Shown piece by piece: positions 61,975 to 64,000 of a stretch of DNA of 64,000 bases. This DNA is from Serratia proteamaculans_D (GTDB lineage Bacteria > Pseudomonadota > Gammaproteobacteria > Enterobacterales > Enterobacteriaceae). The translations under genes and the position numbers were made by a program. Position 1 is the first letter of the stretch. Each line of letters begins with the position of its first letter. The DNA lies in NCBI RefSeq assembly GCF_049959315.1, contig NZ_CP188201.1, one strand, 5' to 3'. Below the pieces are notes generated by a model, which saw nothing but the letters and a program-made list of their open reading frames with translations, was not told where the DNA came from and did no database searches.

Positions 61975-62868
61975 ATGACCAAGTTAAAAGCTGTCATTCC
62001 CGTTGCAGGTCTGGGTATGCGTATGCTGCCTGCAACCAAGGCTATTCCAAAGGAAATGTTGCCGATCGTTGATAAGCCGCTGATTCAATATATTGTTAAT
62101 GAGTGCGTTGCTGCAGGGATCAAAGAAATCATCCTGGTGACGCATTCATCCAAGAATGCAATCGAAAACCATTTTGATACCTCCTTCGAGCTGGAAGCGA
62201 TGCTTGAAGCGCGCGTTAAGCGCCAGTTGCTTGATGAAGTGCAATCTATTTGCCCTAAAGGCGTAACGCTAATGCATATTCGCCAGGGGCAACCAAAAGG
62301 TTTGGGGCATGCGGTGCTTTGTGCCAAGCCGCTGGTAGGGGACTCACCCTTTGTCGTTCTGTTGCCGGATGTCTTGCTTGACGACGCCAAAGCCGACCTG
62401 AAGAAAGACAACCTGCCGCATATGATTACTCGCTTTGAACAGACGGGCTTGAGCCAGGTGCTGGTTCAGGCTGCGGATGAGCATGTTTTACACGACTACT
62501 CGGTGGTTGAATGTGAAGCCAACAAGCTGCAGCCGGGTGAAAGCTCGCGTATGACTTCTATCATAGAAAAACCGGGCCATGAAGTTCCGTTGAAGTCTAA
62601 TTATTCTGCGGTAGGGCGCTATGTTCTCTCAGCCGATATTTGGCCGATTTTAGAAAAAACCGAGCCGGGCGTATGGGGGCGAATTCAGCTGACAGATGCC
62701 ATTGCCGAGTTGTTGAAGCACAAACCGGTTGAAGCGATGGAGTTGGTTGGGGAATCGTTCAACTGCGGGGAGAAAATGGGCTATTTGCGTGCGTTTGTTA
62801 CTTATGGCCTGCGTCACCCCTCCCAAGGCAAGGCATTTCGCGAGTGGGCGGAAAAATTGTCACTCTAG
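61975..62868 (+). CDS. galF: GalU paralogue GalF
   Basis: The 297-residue protein is very similar to GalU next to it, but shows the GalF changes: 'GLGMRMLPATK' (Met for Thr) and 'GVWGRIQLTDAIAEL' (WGR for the GDE of GalU). In E. coli GalF lacks or has little uridylyltransferase activity and modulates GalU. It marks the left border of many enterobacterial capsule and O-antigen clusters. It follows galU by 45 bases. Confidence 0.93.
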   Translation: MTKLKAVIPVAGLGMRMLPATKAIPKEMLPIVDKPLIQYIVNECVAAGIKEIILVTHSSKNAIENHFDTSFELEAMLEARVKRQLLDEVQSICPKGVTLMHIRQGQPKGLGHAVLCAKPLVGDSPFVVLLPDVLLDDAKADLKKDNLPHMITRFEQTGLSQVLVQAADEHVLHDYSVVECEANKLQPGESSRMTSIIEKPGHEVPLKSNYSAVGRYVLSADIWPILEKTEPGVWGRIQLTDAIAELLKHKPVEAMELVGESFNCGEKMGYLRAFVTYGLRHPSQGKAFREWAEKLSL

Positions 62869-62887
62869 AGTTTATGCGATATTTTGT

Positions 62888-62920
62888 TGCCTGGCAGCCT
62901 GTTCTACGGCTGCCAGGGCT
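62888..62920 (+). terminator. Hairpin after galF
   Basis: CTGGCAGCC and GGCTGCCAG pair over TGTTCTAC; the tail GGCTATTTGCT is only weakly T-rich, so read-through into wza is possible, especially with RfaH. Confidence 0.55.
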
Positions 62921-63320
62921 ATTTGCTACACCCATTTGAATCTTAGGTAATTTCGCTGTTTCATTTTTTATATTAGTATACATTCTATTACAGGCTGTCT
63001 TACCCTTTGGCCTTCGCGATTTCTTCTTGTAAATCAGGTTGTACAACCTTGGTAACCATCTGTTTTATAAGGATAAAAAGCATTAATGGTTGTGGGAAAT
63101 CTCTGTGTGAGCACAAGCTGAATACTTTACGTCGCTAATAATAATATCTTTGTATTCATCAACAGCAGATAAACGTTAAAGATTTATTGCAACAGGTTTT
63201 TCTCAGTTTAGAGCCGAGAACATAAACCGGGGCATTTTGGTAAGGTTACAGAAACGCAGCCATGGTTGGTTAGCATTGTAGCTTTGCAGATACATTTACT
63301 TTGAAAGTGATGATAACTCG
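62921..63320. other. AT-rich intergenic region upstream of wza
   Basis: About 400 bases without a gene. It should hold the wza promoter. No second JUMPStart or ops sequence was found. No wzi gene lies between galF and wza, unlike Klebsiella capsule loci. Confidence 0.5.
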
Positions 63321-64000
63321 ATGGCAAAACGACAATTGAAGATGATATCGATATTGGTATCAATTAGTATAATCAGTGGCTGTACGGTTATTCCTGGTAC
63401 GCATTTATCAACATCAGGAAAAGATGTTGTTAAACAAGAGGATAGTGACTTCGATATTGATTCGTTAGTCAATGTCTACCCGATGACTCCCAAGCTGCTA
63501 GATAAATTACGTATAGCTAAGGTTGTCGCTCAACCTAACCATCTGCTTGATGCTTCGCTACGCACCTATGAGTACCGTATAGGGGTAGGCGATGTGCTCA
63601 ATGTGACTGTCTGGGATCATCCGGAGTTGACAACACCGGCAGGACAATATCGCAGTGCAAGCGATACGGGTAACTGGGTCCACTCTGATGGCAGCATTTT
63701 TTATCCCTACATAGGAAAAGTGAATGTAGTGGGTAAAACGGTCACTCAGATCCGCGATCAAATATCCAATCGTTTAGCGCAATATATTGAAAGTCCTCAG
63801 GTTGATGTCAGCATAGCTGCTTTCCGTTCGCAAAAAGCATATGTCACGGGAGAAGTGAGCAAGTCCGGGCAGCAAGCGATCACCAACGTACCATTAACTG
63901 TAATGGATGCAATCAATGCTGCCGGTGGTTTAACCGAGCAGGCGGATTGGCGTAATATTGTCCTGACCCACGACGGAAAAGAACAGCTCATTTCACTGCA
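63321..64000 (+). CDS. wza: Outer-membrane polysaccharide export lipoprotein Wza, N-terminal part
   Basis: The first 226 codons are in the window and the gene continues beyond it. A lipoprotein signal runs to 'ISGCTVIPG' with the lipidated Cys at about residue 21. 'YRIGVGDVLNVTVWDHPELTTPAGQYRS' is the Wza/KpsD PES domain, followed by 'SIAAFRSQKAYVTGEVSKSGQQAITNVPLTVMDAINAAGGL', a SLBB domain. It closely matches E. coli Wza of colanic acid and group 1 capsules, and marks the start of the export genes (wza-wzb-wzc expected). Confidence 0.95.
   Translation, partial: MAKRQLKMISILVSISIISGCTVIPGTHLSTSGKDVVKQEDSDFDIDSLVNVYPMTPKLLDKLRIAKVVAQPNHLLDASLRTYEYRIGVGDVLNVTVWDHPELTTPAGQYRSASDTGNWVHSDGSIFYPYIGKVNVVGKTVTQIRDQISNRLAQYIESPQVDVSIAAFRSQKAYVTGEVSKSGQQAITNVPLTVMDAINAAGGLTEQADWRNIVLTHDGKEQLISL

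Noticed and set aside
1..64000. CRISPR arrays, tRNA, rRNA and prophage genes
   Set aside because: No regularly spaced repeats, cloverleaf genes, rRNA blocks or phage structural genes were seen on either strand.

Overview
The window looks like chromosomal DNA of an enterobacterium, most likely Serratia or a close Yersiniaceae relative. This is inferred from protein similarity recalled to E. coli homologues, blocks of E. coli-like gene order (moeAB-iaaA-gsiABCD; frmB-folE-yeiB-galS-mglBAC-sanA; cdd-yohK-yohJ; metG-mrp; udk-dcd-asmA-yegH-wza) and two ERIC repeats. No database search was possible. I saw no rRNA, tRNA, CRISPR array or prophage.

Layout. 1-4096: end of a chaperone-usher fimbrial operon (chaperone tail, usher, tip adhesin). 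4101-12572: single-gene units: a MarA/SoxS-type regulator with a candidate marbox, mqo, a divergent NmrA-like/TetR pair, a GNAT acetyltransferase, a secreted SecD-P1-head-like protein, phoA with a clear Pho box and an ERIC element in its leader, a nu-class-like GST and an ArsR-type regulator. 12654-14733: divergent P450/ABM-monooxygenase operon and a P-loop kinase-like gene. 14785-15482: an IS200-type element beside the cyanate genes cynTS/cynR (no cynX). 17685-22602: a small secreted protein, ybiT, moeA-moeB and a DUF924 gene.

22948-29365: iaaA, a second ERIC element, then the glutathione importer gsiABCD. 29366-30553: an accessory patch with a small membrane protein and a ccdAB toxin-antitoxin module. 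The module is bracketed by two copies of the last eight codons of frmB, and its ccdB is broken by a stop at codon 2 plus a frameshift. 30554-34746: glutathione-dependent formaldehyde detoxification (frmB, frmA), a PtrR-like LysR regulator and a divergent YbfB-type MFS gene. 34994-41970: folE, yeiB, galS and the galactose importer mglBAC, with candidate Gal operators and a near-perfect CRP site.

42031-53716: sanA, maeA, cdd, yohJK, a YdeE-like MFS gene, an orphan periplasmic sugar-binding protein, metG, mrp/apbC and a PAP2 protein. 53962-60361: udk, dcd, asmA, dcuC and yegH. From 60362 the DNA becomes more AT-rich and enters a polysaccharide locus: a JUMPStart/ops leader (RfaH-type antitermination), tandem galU and galF, and the start of wza, which runs off the window end.

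The observations most worth a second look are the ccdAB insertion that regenerates the 3' end of frmB, the decayed ccdB beside an intact ccdA, the ERIC element inside the phoA leader, the stand-alone SecD-P1-head-like secreted protein, the P450/ABM/ArsR cluster, and the placement of galU-galF downstream of JUMPStart.
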